From positions 1 to 35,740 of the forward strand of contig JAEWLI010000169.1 of assembly GCA_023393375.1 (NCBI GenBank): a stretch of DNA of 35,740 nucleotides, in the 5' to 3' direction. The DNA is from Bacteroidota bacterium. GTDB taxonomy: Bacteria; Bacteroidota; Bacteroidia; Cytophagales; Cyclobacteriaceae. The notes beneath the pieces are model-generated. The model was not told the origin of the DNA, ran no database searches, and saw only the letters and a program-made list of their open reading frames with translations. Shown one piece after another: positions 25,604 to 34,180 of this stretch (its first letter is position 1; each line of letters begins with the position of its first letter). The translations under genes and the position numbers were made by a program.

Positions 25604-27436
25604 ATGATCAAATTTTTTCCAACACTCTTTATCATTCTTGCAGCTTGCAACTTTGTATTGGCACAAGATGGGTATATCAAGTTTCGCACAGATACAGATT
25701 ATCCCAATGACACGATCAAAATACTAAAAGGTGAAATATTGCCTTATGCGGCTTCAGCTAAAGGGAAAATACATATAATTGCCGGCAAGGATACCCTTAA
25801 AGATGTAAATTTTCCATCCAATCAATTTGACACCATCTCTTCTCCAAACCTGGGTTATCAAGAAATGAAAGCTGATTTGGTTAAACTGAAGAACGGTTTT
25901 ATCCACCTGGATGCAACAGCCATTTCACCTTCTGATACCGTAACCATGATTTCAGACACTGGGAAACAGGTTAGTCAGTTGATCACCATACGTAAAGCAA
26001 GAATTAAGCAGGAAGATGGTGGGCAATCTTTCAGGTTAATCATCACTGGTGCTCCCACAATTTTTTATCAATCAGAAAACCTGAAAGAATTTGTGCCAGA
26101 ACCAGCACCCACAATTGTCGGACCCGAGGAACCCAGCTCCGGGTGGGCATGGTGGCAATATTTGTTGGTAATCCTTCTAATTGGCGGTATAGGATTAGCA
26201 GTTTATATTTTTCTCAATAGCAGAAAACTGAAACCCAATGAAGCCCGGTTTTCCGGGGGATCATTAACAGAATTTGCCAATCTTTATGGAGGCCTGAATC
26301 ATCTTCACCAATTAAACCCTGATATTATCCCATCCAAGAGTGAATGGAACAATAAAAGTACTATTGATAAAAAAACAAGGATCCATCAAATAAAAGGGAA
26401 AAAGATTATAGTAAAAGCGGAAGAGGGTTTTTCATTCAATAAGAACGAGTATAAAAATGAAAACGATTTTTTTGAAACAAATGTCGCTGATTATGAGGTA
26501 CCTGTTGAGCCAATTCAAACCGATGGTAATCAAGACCTTCACCGGATGCTTATGCAAATGGAAAAAAACCTGATCACAGAAATAAAAAGTACCAGTTCGA
26601 AGGTTAATGAAAGCCTGCATGAGATCAACCGGCTTTCAAGCGAAAATTTACAGCTAAAAAGTGACAAGCAAAAACTGAGTGCTTTGAATACTGAGTTTGA
26701 AAATAAAATAGATGCCATTATTGCGGAAAATAAAAAAGCATCGACAGAATTGCATCAAATTAAAGAAAAAATCCTGGTTGCCGATTACCTGAAAAGTTAT
26801 GCTGAAAGCTGCTTCGCTTTTCTAAAATATTGTGAGCAGGTTTCGGCTGATGCATATGGTTTATTCAATCGTATCAGTGCTAAAGCTCCTGCTAAAGCCT
26901 CCTCTTTAGGTTTTTTATTGGTTAGGTTTCAGACCAGCACTAATAACATTCCTATAGGAAACTGGCTACAAATAGTGCAGGATATAAAAGATACAGGGGC
27001 TACCACCAACAGACAATTGATCAGGAGTTTTGCGCAAATCCAAAGCGATGACGAGCGGTTAAGAGAATTTCAACGAGTGTTTTTAAGCGAAGTGTTGACA
27101 AAATATAGCAGCAGTATGCTTATATTGGCAGAAGCTTTCAGGAACCTTGAACATTTTCAGGTACCGGCAGAGTGGACATCTGATATGAAGAATGTATTTA
27201 ACAAACATGTTGTTGAGATTACCAATAAAGCAAAAGCAACAGGCTTGACCTTAAAATATGTGCCGTTGTTCAAAAACTTTGAAGAGTATGTGGGACAAAT
27301 AGAAGCCGTGGATGCAGAAAAAAGTCTTGCCTATCGTGAAGTTAATAATTTGGGTAAAGGGGCAATTGCTGAAATTGTTTCTTATGGCATAAAAACATCG
27401 TTCGAAGAAACAAAAACCCGTATAATTCTGGTATAG
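25604..27436 (+). CDS. Single-pass membrane protein with long cytoplasmic coiled coil
   Basis: A 610-residue protein. The N-terminal signal (MIKFFPTLFIILAACNFVLAQ) could be cut by signal peptidase I after ALA-type VLA, or treated as a lipobox at LAAC15; the first is preferred because a TM helix follows. Residues 22-170 are an extracytoplasmic, beta-rich domain, ending in a Pro-rich linker (EPAPTIVGPEEPSSG). A TM helix at about 183-205 (WWQYLLVILLIGGIGLAVYI) leads to a cytoplasmic part with a strong heptad coiled coil (about 311-392) and a helical C-terminal domain of about 210 residues. No family recognised. The layout suits a structural link across the membrane. Gap to the previous gene is 10 bp. 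Confidence 0.88.
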   Translation: MIKFFPTLFIILAACNFVLAQDGYIKFRTDTDYPNDTIKILKGEILPYAASAKGKIHIIAGKDTLKDVNFPSNQFDTISSPNLGYQEMKADLVKLKNGFIHLDATAISPSDTVTMISDTGKQVSQLITIRKARIKQEDGGQSFRLIITGAPTIFYQSENLKEFVPEPAPTIVGPEEPSSGWAWWQYLLVILLIGGIGLAVYIFLNSRKLKPNEARFSGGSLTEFANLYGGLNHLHQLNPDIIPSKSEWNNKSTIDKKTRIHQIKGKKIIVKAEEGFSFNKNEYKNENDFFETNVADYEVPVEPIQTDGNQDLHRMLMQMEKNLITEIKSTSSKVNESLHEINRLSSENLQLKSDKQKLSALNTEFENKIDAIIAENKKASTELHQIKEKILVADYLKSYAESCFAFLKYCEQVSADAYGLFNRISAKAPAKASSLGFLLVRFQTSTNNIPIGNWLQIVQDIKDTGATTNRQLIRSFAQIQSDDERLREFQRVFLSEVLTKYSSSMLILAEAFRNLEHFQVPAEWTSDMKNVFNKHVVEITNKAKATGLTLKYVPLFKNFEEYVGQIEAVDAEKSLAYREVNNLGKGAIAEIVSYGIKTSFEETKTRIILV

Positions 27437-27437
27437 C

Positions 27438-28646
27438 ATGATCGAATTTTTCAAAAGTTTTGGCTCGTACTTCAAAGACGCTCAGTTTGATACCATTCTG
27501 TTCTGGGCATTTCCCTTAGGCACGATCGTGTTCAATTGGCTGCTCACCACAGTCGGGCTAAAAATATTTTCCAAACGGAAAAAGCTTAAGACCGTTTTTG
27601 TTGTGAATCGGGCATGGATGGTCAGTGCGTTAATTGCTGCAGCTATATTGATAGGATTAATCAGTTTCTGGTGGTCACAGAATTTTTACGCCAAATATCC
27701 CCTTCAACTATCCCTGCTGATTTCATTGCTCATAGCCATGATCATTCCCATCATATCACTTCTCACGCTCAGGGGTTTTTTTACACAGGACAGGGTCAAG
27801 GAAATTACTGACCAGCCAAAAACTCCTCATCAATTGGACGAAACCATTGTATTGACTAAAAATGCATTCAGCTACAATAAGTTTTATTACCTGCTTCCTC
27901 TTGTAGGCTTTTTGATGGTGCTTTTTTATCTCTACAAAGGCACCAACCTCATTTCATTGGTATTTGATAATTCTGGGAGTATGAATCAAACTTCTGCCAT
28001 CAATGCACTGGATGAGACTTTTTCTAAATTGGAAGAGAATAATGAGATCGTATTGACTACCCTGAACGGGATCAATTATCAACCCAACACCAATGCAAAA
28101 ACCTCTATGACTGAATTGATGCAGACCACCCGATCTTCCGATCTTCATGCTGGCAATATCACAGCTTATCAAAGTCCTGTGGAGGCCAGAAGTGCATTAT
28201 TTCAAGTTTCGGGTTTCGATTGTTGTTCCCCCATTAGTGAAAGTATCTGGAAAAACTATCTTTTCATCAAAGAAACCAAATCAGACCAGACATTCACCAA
28301 TAAGCTATTGATCATTATCTCTGATGGTGATGATAACTACATGAACGAATCACTACGATCTGGTCAATTCTTTTTTGATGATCAGGATTTTGCCGAATTT
28401 TTCCCACCAGAAAATGTTTTTATCATTGATTTCTCAAGTGGTACACCATCTCCCTTAATGCAGCGTTTTCAAAATGCAGGGTGTGATATTTATCCTGCTG
28501 AGGATAATAAGCAGGCTTATCTTGATGCTTTGGACAATGCGCTTCAATCTTTCAAGAACAACTGGCATTTAATTCATTGGACCATCGTTATCTTTTCATT
28601 ATTTACAATTATTGGTCTTTTGATTCAACCAAAAAAGATTATTTAA
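27438..28646 (+). CDS. Multi-TM protein with extracytoplasmic vWA domain
   Basis: A 402-residue protein. Four TM helices (about 15-35, 55-75, 85-112, 152-172) precede a von Willebrand A domain beginning LISLVFDNSGSMNQ, with the metal-ion MIDAS residues D177, S179 and S181, and LIIISDGDDN as the later MIDAS strand. One more TM helix lies near the C-terminus (about 378-396), ending QPKKII. The basic loop FSKRKKLK between helices 1 and 2 puts that loop inside, which places the vWA domain outside the membrane. The arrangement recalls BatA/BatB proteins of Bacteroidota. It starts 1 bp after the previous stop. Confidence 0.92.
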   Translation: MIEFFKSFGSYFKDAQFDTILFWAFPLGTIVFNWLLTTVGLKIFSKRKKLKTVFVVNRAWMVSALIAAAILIGLISFWWSQNFYAKYPLQLSLLISLLIAMIIPIISLLTLRGFFTQDRVKEITDQPKTPHQLDETIVLTKNAFSYNKFYYLLPLVGFLMVLFYLYKGTNLISLVFDNSGSMNQTSAINALDETFSKLEENNEIVLTTLNGINYQPNTNAKTSMTELMQTTRSSDLHAGNITAYQSPVEARSALFQVSGFDCCSPISESIWKNYLFIKETKSDQTFTNKLLIIISDGDDNYMNESLRSGQFFFDDQDFAEFFPPENVFIIDFSSGTPSPLMQRFQNAGCDIYPAEDNKQAYLDALDNALQSFKNNWHLIHWTIVIFSLFTIIGLLIQPKKII

Positions 28647-28647
28647 A

Positions 28648-29790
28648 ATGAAACAATTAGTCATCATATTGCTCTTTTTCACCTGTATAAAGGTGCATTC
28701 GCAAAACCATGTTTTCGTGCTGGTTGATGTTTCAAAATCGGTTAGTCAACGACAACTGACAGATGCAAAACTGGCTTTGAATGAAGTACTGACAGGTACA
28801 CCATTGTCAAAAGCTTTTGTAGCCCAGGGTAATCCTCAGGACCTTTCAAATTTTATAATGAATTCGGGTGACAGGATTTCGATCGTGAGGTTTGGCAGTC
28901 TTTCAACTACTTTGGCAATTAATCCCAATCCTACACCTGTTAATAATCCCGCTTCTGATATCAACAAAATCATTAACGCTTTATCTTGGACACCTACCGA
29001 CAACCAGACCTACATTACACTTGCAAAAGCTAAAATTGCAGAATTCGCCAAAAAGCAACAATTGACCCAATATAAGTTGTATGTGATCAGTGATAACATC
29101 CAGGATGATTATGGACCTGGAGGAATGCCCAATTACCCGGATGATTACACAAGAAACCTTGCCGAAAGTTATAACACTTCAACCAATCCGGTGAACGAAG
29201 CGGGATACACCCGGCTAAAATTCAATGCCAACTCTTTGTTTACACTTTCATTTTCCCCCAACGTTGATGTCTCCAATTATTCATTGCCCGGAGCAAATGT
29301 GAACCAGCCACAACCTGATGTGACGGCTGCACCAGTTATTGTTTTGACTTCTTTTGCCAACGGGAAAAAAGATAAACCCAAACCTACACAATCAAATACC
29401 ATTACACTCTCCTGGCAATGTAATTGTCCACAAGGAACAACCTTTAATGTTGCATTAACTGAAGTAGATGGAAAATATAAAGACCTGACGAAACGAAATC
29501 TGATGGCCAACACCGTCCAGTTTTCCGAGCTTCCTTCAGGTAAATTTAAGATTGTGGTATCTTCACCTAATGCAAGTTCGGCTTTGACATTTATTGAAAC
29601 ACCATCAAGTGGCATGGGATGGGTGATCTTTCTTTTACTTTTATTGGCAGCCATCGGAACGGGTTATTATTTATGGAATAAAAAGCGACAGGAAAAGATC
29701 AACAGGTTTGCTTCAAACAATCCTGATGATATTTTCTCAAAAAGCAATACAGGAGGTCCCACTACTTCATCAAATTCTGAATATTTCTGA
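28648..29790 (+). CDS. Secreted, C-terminally anchored vWA protein
   Basis: A 380-residue protein. A signal peptide (MKQLVIILLFFTCIKVHSQ) is followed directly by a vWA domain, HVFVLVDVSKSV, with MIDAS-type D27-x-S29-x-S31 and a later YKLYVISDNIQDD strand. After about residue 225 comes an Ig-like beta domain (NTITLSWQCNCPQGTTFNVAL with a Cys-x-Cys pair). A TM helix at about 322-343 and a short basic cytoplasmic tail end the protein. Topology is outside-facing, the same side as the vWA domain of the previous gene, so the two may pair. Starts 1 bp after the previous stop. Confidence 0.9.
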   Translation: MKQLVIILLFFTCIKVHSQNHVFVLVDVSKSVSQRQLTDAKLALNEVLTGTPLSKAFVAQGNPQDLSNFIMNSGDRISIVRFGSLSTTLAINPNPTPVNNPASDINKIINALSWTPTDNQTYITLAKAKIAEFAKKQQLTQYKLYVISDNIQDDYGPGGMPNYPDDYTRNLAESYNTSTNPVNEAGYTRLKFNANSLFTLSFSPNVDVSNYSLPGANVNQPQPDVTAAPVIVLTSFANGKKDKPKPTQSNTITLSWQCNCPQGTTFNVALTEVDGKYKDLTKRNLMANTVQFSELPSGKFKIVVSSPNASSALTFIETPSSGMGWVIFLLLLLAAIGTGYYLWNKKRQEKINRFASNNPDDIFSKSNTGGPTTSSNSEYF

Positions 29791-29792
29791 TT

Positions 29793-30176
29793 ATGGGAAA
29801 CCTGTTTTTCGACATTAGTTATACCTCAATCGAGCAAATGATTATCAAAACCTTAGTGTTTCTCTTGGTGAGTGCTATATTGCTGTATGGGATCTACTTT
29901 ATGCTGGCCAAGATGGTCTTCCAGAAAAACAAATTCCGAAAAGAAGTAAATCTTCGCCTTGTTTTTCTATGGTCGATATTCACCTTACTGGTGCTGTTCA
30001 ATATCTACCTTTTCTTTTTATTCTACCACCATGGAATAGATTCATTAAAGTGGACAAGTTTAAATTTTTATCTTAGAATTTTTCCCCAGCTCCTTTTATT
30101 CATCGGTTTGCCAGTTTACTTTCTAATTGAATACAACAAGCTCAAAAAAATCATTAACGAAAAAACTGTTTATTAA
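29793..30176 (+). CDS. Three-TM membrane protein of the operon
   Basis: A 127-residue protein with three TM helices (about 14-40, 52-75, 86-113) and a basic C-terminus (NKLKKIINEK). No catalytic motif or recognised family. Its position between the vWA and tubulin-like genes, with gaps of 2 and 4 bp, suggests a small membrane subunit of the same complex. Confidence 0.85.
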   Translation: MGNLFFDISYTSIEQMIIKTLVFLLVSAILLYGIYFMLAKMVFQKNKFRKEVNLRLVFLWSIFTLLVLFNIYLFFLFYHHGIDSLKWTSLNFYLRIFPQLLLFIGLPVYFLIEYNKLKKIINEKTVY

Positions 30177-30180
30177 AAAT

Positions 30181-32589
30181 ATGGCTACACCAACAATTAT
30201 CATAGGCATAGGAACCAGTGGATTATATACGCTTGAAAATACCCAACGCTTCTATTATGAAACCTATGGGGTAAATAAGCCAGACCATGTTGAGCTCATC
30301 TATATTGAAACCAACGAAAGCAACCGGCCAGTAGGAACACCCATTGGAAATGACATCACCCGTGTGTACATCGGATTGGATAATATGGCTGAAATGATTA
30401 CCGAAATTAAAAATTCCTGTGATAATCCCGATTGGGTGCCCGACTCAAAAGTGGTTTTGTCAGCTGGGTTGGGAGCAGGTGGTATCCGTTCATGTGGACG
30501 TCTCGCTTTATGGGGGCGCAACCAACAGGGTGATAATTTCAGCAATGTTATTCAGGCTATTAACAACGCTTACGCCAATGTGATGCATGTGAGTAATAAA
30601 GGAGCGAACCAGACCAATAAACCCACCGTGTTTATTACCGGAAGCTTAACCGGAGGAACGGGTGCCGGTATTTTTATTGACATGGGTTATCTGATCAGAC
30701 ATCTTATTCAGGATATCAAAGACCTGTACGGCCTGTTCCTTTTGCCCAATGAACCTACTGTAATTAGGGGTTTTGAGGTGATGTATGGGAATGCTTATGG
30801 TGCGATCAAAGATTTGGAGCATTACAATAAAATTGAAAAAAAATACGAAGAAAAGTGGCCCAATGGCTTTAAAAAAGAATTCGAAGCCCCTCCCTATGAG
30901 TTGGTTCAATTTATCAGCCAGGACTACCAGAATGGGGCACCTGCGATCAGCAGTTTAAGCGGTTTATATAAAATGGCTGGACTTTACCTGTTTTTGAATA
31001 TTGGTGGTATTTATGAAAAACGAAGAGAGCGGCTGGTTGATGCATCTGGCAACAGTCTCATTGGCAAATACGGGACTTTCGGCTTGTCGGCCATTCAATT
31101 TCCAAAAGACCAGATTCAGGAATTTGTCTCTTCGCAACTAAGCATAGAACTGCTCAACAGACTTACCGACAGCTCCAGTTATTACCTGAACGGGCAACAA
31201 AGACAAATCTCCAGGGCAACCATTAAGCAAAATATGGCTGTGGTCTTTGATGGTATTTTAGAAAGTGCTTTTTCAGCCCTAAATTCTGTTGAGGGGAAAG
31301 ATTTGTTGATTTCCCTCGATAAAGATGCCATCCGGATCAATAAGGGTGAAATCAAGGGTAGCCCTGTAGAGTTTATCATTTCGATGTTTACCAGCACCAG
31401 AAACGACAACTACCACGCCTTGGTGAACAATAACATCAAAACAGCTTTGAATGTATTTGTCGACAGCATTTACGAGCAAGTCGACATCAATTTGCAAACC
31501 ACGGAGAACCTGTATTTTGCTAAATATGTATTGGAAGATATTGTTGAGCGAATAGAGAAGACCCTGGGATACTGGCGATCGTTAGGCCTTTCTTCACAAC
31601 CTCAGAATTGGGACAACGAGTTGAGAAAGTTGGCCATTGGCTGTACACAAAACACCTACAAGTTGGTTTTTGAACAAGATACTGTTCTGAAAGACCGCCT
31701 CAACACCATTTTCGACCTGATGAAGATCCATCTTTCCATAAAATCCCTGATCGATATCAGCCGACATGTGAAAGAAGGAAAAATAAAACTGGAGGGCAGC
31801 GTTCATGACCTGCCTAAATTGCAATTTTTCGATGACCTGATCAGAAGATTGAATGCATTGTCGGGCAAGAGTGATGAAATGGATAGCAGCAACATTTCTT
31901 TTACCAGGCGGCTAAATGATATCAGAGGTGATATTGCCGATACCACTTTACCGATCTTGAGGGTGTATCCATCCAACTCGTTTTCCAAAGAATGTGAAAA
32001 GGCAAAGGCAACCTATACCCAAAGAGGGGGAGGAAGTGTGCGTTCGATGGCTGAAGTAATTCACCAGCAAAACATATTGAACTACTTTAGAAACAAGCTG
32101 AGTGGCAAATTCAATGAAGAAATTTACCTTGATTTTCTAAAAGAATTCAGGCTCAAAGTAGAGACCCTTAAATGCATTGAAGACTATAATGTAGCGAAAT
32201 ACATTCGTAAAAATACAGATGAAAGTATCCTTACCGCGAAAAGGGCAACTTCGCCTTTCTTAAAAATCAACAGGATTTTATCACCCAATCCTTATCTGCC
32301 ACGTTTTGTGGTGGGTGATGATGCCAATGAAATCACAGATGTGATCGCCTCGTTCCGCAAACAAAACTATAACGATTTTCATGATACTGTGGATGGCAAG
32401 AAAGAGCTTCCGGAACTAAAGAATATCGTTGTGTTTTATGATGAGAAAGGTAATTTTAATACCATCAATGATTTGTCGTACATTCAATTGATGAAGCAAG
32501 CTTATGAACAAGTGCCCGCTGGGTTGGCTGACGAGAACATTACCAATGAAATCTGGAAAAACAACCGCAGTGCTTACTTTACCAAATAA
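30181..32589 (+). CDS. Tubulin/FtsZ-like GTPase (Tubulin_2 type)
   Basis: An 802-residue cytoplasmic protein. It opens with a tubulin-fold nucleotide-binding start, TIIIGIGTSGLYTLEN (residues 4-19), has GAGGIRSCGRLAL (about 98-110), and the tubulin-type G-box TGSLTGGTGAGIF with GGTGAG at 158-163 before a helix (IDMGYLIRHLI). NEP/NAYGA segments follow where the base-contact region would lie. The C-terminal approximately 500 residues are helical and not recognised. This is the pattern of the Tubulin-like family described from genome context as a second bacterial FtsZ/tubulin group tied to vWA proteins and membrane remodelling. ATG 30181 is preferred: a TTG at 30127 lies inside the previous gene and adds 18 unrelated residues. 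Confidence 0.88.
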   Translation: MATPTIIIGIGTSGLYTLENTQRFYYETYGVNKPDHVELIYIETNESNRPVGTPIGNDITRVYIGLDNMAEMITEIKNSCDNPDWVPDSKVVLSAGLGAGGIRSCGRLALWGRNQQGDNFSNVIQAINNAYANVMHVSNKGANQTNKPTVFITGSLTGGTGAGIFIDMGYLIRHLIQDIKDLYGLFLLPNEPTVIRGFEVMYGNAYGAIKDLEHYNKIEKKYEEKWPNGFKKEFEAPPYELVQFISQDYQNGAPAISSLSGLYKMAGLYLFLNIGGIYEKRRERLVDASGNSLIGKYGTFGLSAIQFPKDQIQEFVSSQLSIELLNRLTDSSSYYLNGQQRQISRATIKQNMAVVFDGILESAFSALNSVEGKDLLISLDKDAIRINKGEIKGSPVEFIISMFTSTRNDNYHALVNNNIKTALNVFVDSIYEQVDINLQTTENLYFAKYVLEDIVERIEKTLGYWRSLGLSSQPQNWDNELRKLAIGCTQNTYKLVFEQDTVLKDRLNTIFDLMKIHLSIKSLIDISRHVKEGKIKLEGSVHDLPKLQFFDDLIRRLNALSGKSDEMDSSNISFTRRLNDIRGDIADTTLPILRVYPSNSFSKECEKAKATYTQRGGGSVRSMAEVIHQQNILNYFRNKLSGKFNEEIYLDFLKEFRLKVETLKCIEDYNVAKYIRKNTDESILTAKRATSPFLKINRILSPNPYLPRFVVGDDANEITDVIASFRKQNYNDFHDTVDGKKELPELKNIVVFYDEKGNFNTINDLSYIQLMKQAYEQVPAGLADENITNEIWKNNRSAYFTK

Positions 32590-32595
32590 AACAGA

Positions 32596-33354
32596 ATGCT
32601 TTTAGGAATCACAGATAATCTACAAGAAAAGAACCGGGTGGCCATCAAAAAACGCATGGGTACAGTTACTACTGCATTTATAGCCATGTTGTTGCTGCCA
32701 TTCGTGCTTTATATGCTTTTCCATTTTAACGTGTTGTCAAGTAAATCCATCTTTAGTGCTGATATACAAGAACCTGTTGCCAAGGTAATCACTACCAGGG
32801 GAGTGGGTACCGCGTTTCTGGTTAGTCCCACAACACTACTTACTGCCCGGCATGTAGTGGAGAATTATCAGGTTGGCGATGCGGTGGATTTAATTTTTGA
32901 ACATTCGCAAAACCAGTTACAAACCAAAGCCCGGATTGTTTTTATGGCTCCTTCTTCCGTTCAGCCGGTAAATGATGCCGTGCCGATTGATTATTTTCTG
33001 GCAGATGTGGCGGTCTTGGAAGTATCTGAGATCACCGATATTGAACCTTTGGTATTGGGAGAATCAGATGCTGTTCAGAATCTGGATGAAGTTATCCTGA
33101 TGGGTTACCCCAATGGTGATTATTCAATTACCAAAGGAAATATCAATAGCATCAGGTACCAGGGATTGGATCTTTTCAAGCTGGATGCCGCATCAAATCC
33201 CGGCAATAGCGGAGGCCCCTGCATCCTGAGCGACGATAATACCGTGATTGGCATCCTGGTGGGTAGGGGAGCAGCCACCACCCAGGGTGAGAATATTGCT
33301 ATAAAGATGGCTGATGTGAGAAGGATATTGAGCCGGGCTAATATTGTTTTGTAG
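32596..33354 (+). CDS. Membrane-anchored trypsin-like serine protease
   Basis: A 252-residue protein of the HtrA/trypsin-2 fold. One N-terminal TM helix (about 25-45, uncleaved type, preceded by KKR) anchors it with the protease domain outside. The triad is complete: H86 (LLTARHVVE), D137 (FLADVAVLEV) and S205 (NPGNSGGPC). A GNSGGP motif and a preceding MGYPNGDY loop are typical. No PDZ domain follows, unlike DegP. It ends the operon, 6 bp after the tubulin-like gene, and may process or activate one of the exported vWA partners. Its stop is directly followed by a repeat element. Confidence 0.92.
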   Translation: MLLGITDNLQEKNRVAIKKRMGTVTTAFIAMLLLPFVLYMLFHFNVLSSKSIFSADIQEPVAKVITTRGVGTAFLVSPTTLLTARHVVENYQVGDAVDLIFEHSQNQLQTKARIVFMAPSSVQPVNDAVPIDYFLADVAVLEVSEITDIEPLVLGESDAVQNLDEVILMGYPNGDYSITKGNINSIRYQGLDLFKLDAASNPGNSGGPCILSDDNTVIGILVGRGAATTQGENIAIKMADVRRILSRANIVL

Positions 33355-33357
33355 GGT

Positions 33358-33536
33358 TAAACCCGCAAGGTTTTTTGCAATTTGTATAGCACAGTCTGTT
33401 AGAGGATTGTACTGCAACATATTTATGGCAGCGAAACCTAAAAAACCCGCAAGGTTTAACTGAATTATACATAGCATGTCCTGTTCCTGGATTGTTCTGT
33501 GATATATTTAAAGCAGCAAAACCTTGCGGGTTTAAT
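33358..33536. repeat. RAYT-associated approximately 180-bp palindromic repeat, left copy
   Basis: Near-identical to 34181-34360, with one single-base length difference. It consists of two related units. Unit A opens AAACCCGCAAGGTTTTTTGC and runs to about 33440. Unit B opens AAACCCGCAAGGTTTAACTG and closes with the reverse-complement arm AAACCTTGCGGGTTT. Both units share CATAGCA(C/T) and GGATTGT(A/T)CTG internal text. It begins 4 bp after the protease stop and ends 12 bp before the transposase stop. Confidence 0.88.
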
Positions 33537-33548
33537 TGGGTTTAATGA

Positions 33549-34123
33549 TTAAATAAAATCATCAGCGGGATTCCATTGATGAAATTTTATAAATTCATCA
33601 AGACCTCCAAACCACCTTAATACCTTGTCCCGCTCCACATAACTCGGACGATCCGATAGGCATGCCTGATAGGATGAATATTTCCATCCATCAGGACTTC
33701 CTGTTAATTTATGCTTAACCGGGTTATGATGGATATAATGGATCAATTTAGTGTAATAATCTATTTCTTCAACTTTGTTTCTTTTAAAGTTGTCAAGGAA
33801 CAAACTCCCCATCCGATTATGATAAGAATTGAAAGATTTGGTATATGAGTTGAAAAGATTTGAAAAAGCTTGGGTCACTACATGATCAACATCCTTATTT
33901 CCCATTTTTAAGTCGATAGCATCTTTAATCCTTACAAGAAAATGAAAATGATTCGGCAATAAACAGTATGTATAAGTCTCAGCTATTGGTACGATATACT
34001 TTACATATTTTTTTAGGAAGAAATTATAGTTATTGTCGGTTATGAAAATATTTTCAATCCCATTCCCGTGATTATAAATGTGGTAGAAGGAATTTTCTCA
34101 AATGGTATCCTCAAGTTGCCCAT
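33549..34123 (-). pseudogene. RAYT / Y1 transposase with single-base frameshift
   Basis: The gene can be read from an ATG at 34123 (MGNLRIPFEK). A one-base loss in the A tract at 34093-34096 shifts the frame; adding one A restores NSFYHIYNHGNG, the standard N-terminus of REP-associated tyrosine transposases, and then an open frame to 33549 (about 191 residues). The HUH metal site is H59-F-H61 in LLPNHFHFL. The probable catalytic Tyr is in FNSYTKSFN (about 94) and a downstream IHYIHHNPVKHKL motif is present. RAYTs cut and join single-stranded DNA at palindromic repeats, and two such repeats flank this gene. The 3' part alone (33549-33959) lacks the N-terminal strand and is unlikely to work. 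Sequencing error in the A tract is the main alternative. Confidence 0.88.
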
Positions 34124-34180
34124 TGGTGTCGATAATGATTGTTGTTGATAAATTTATGGAAAAATCATTTAAGGGCTACA

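Noticed and set aside
25204..25689. A 161-codon minus-strand frame across the junction of the first two operon genes
   Set aside because: Opposite to two strongly supported genes; the length is explained by chance in this composition.
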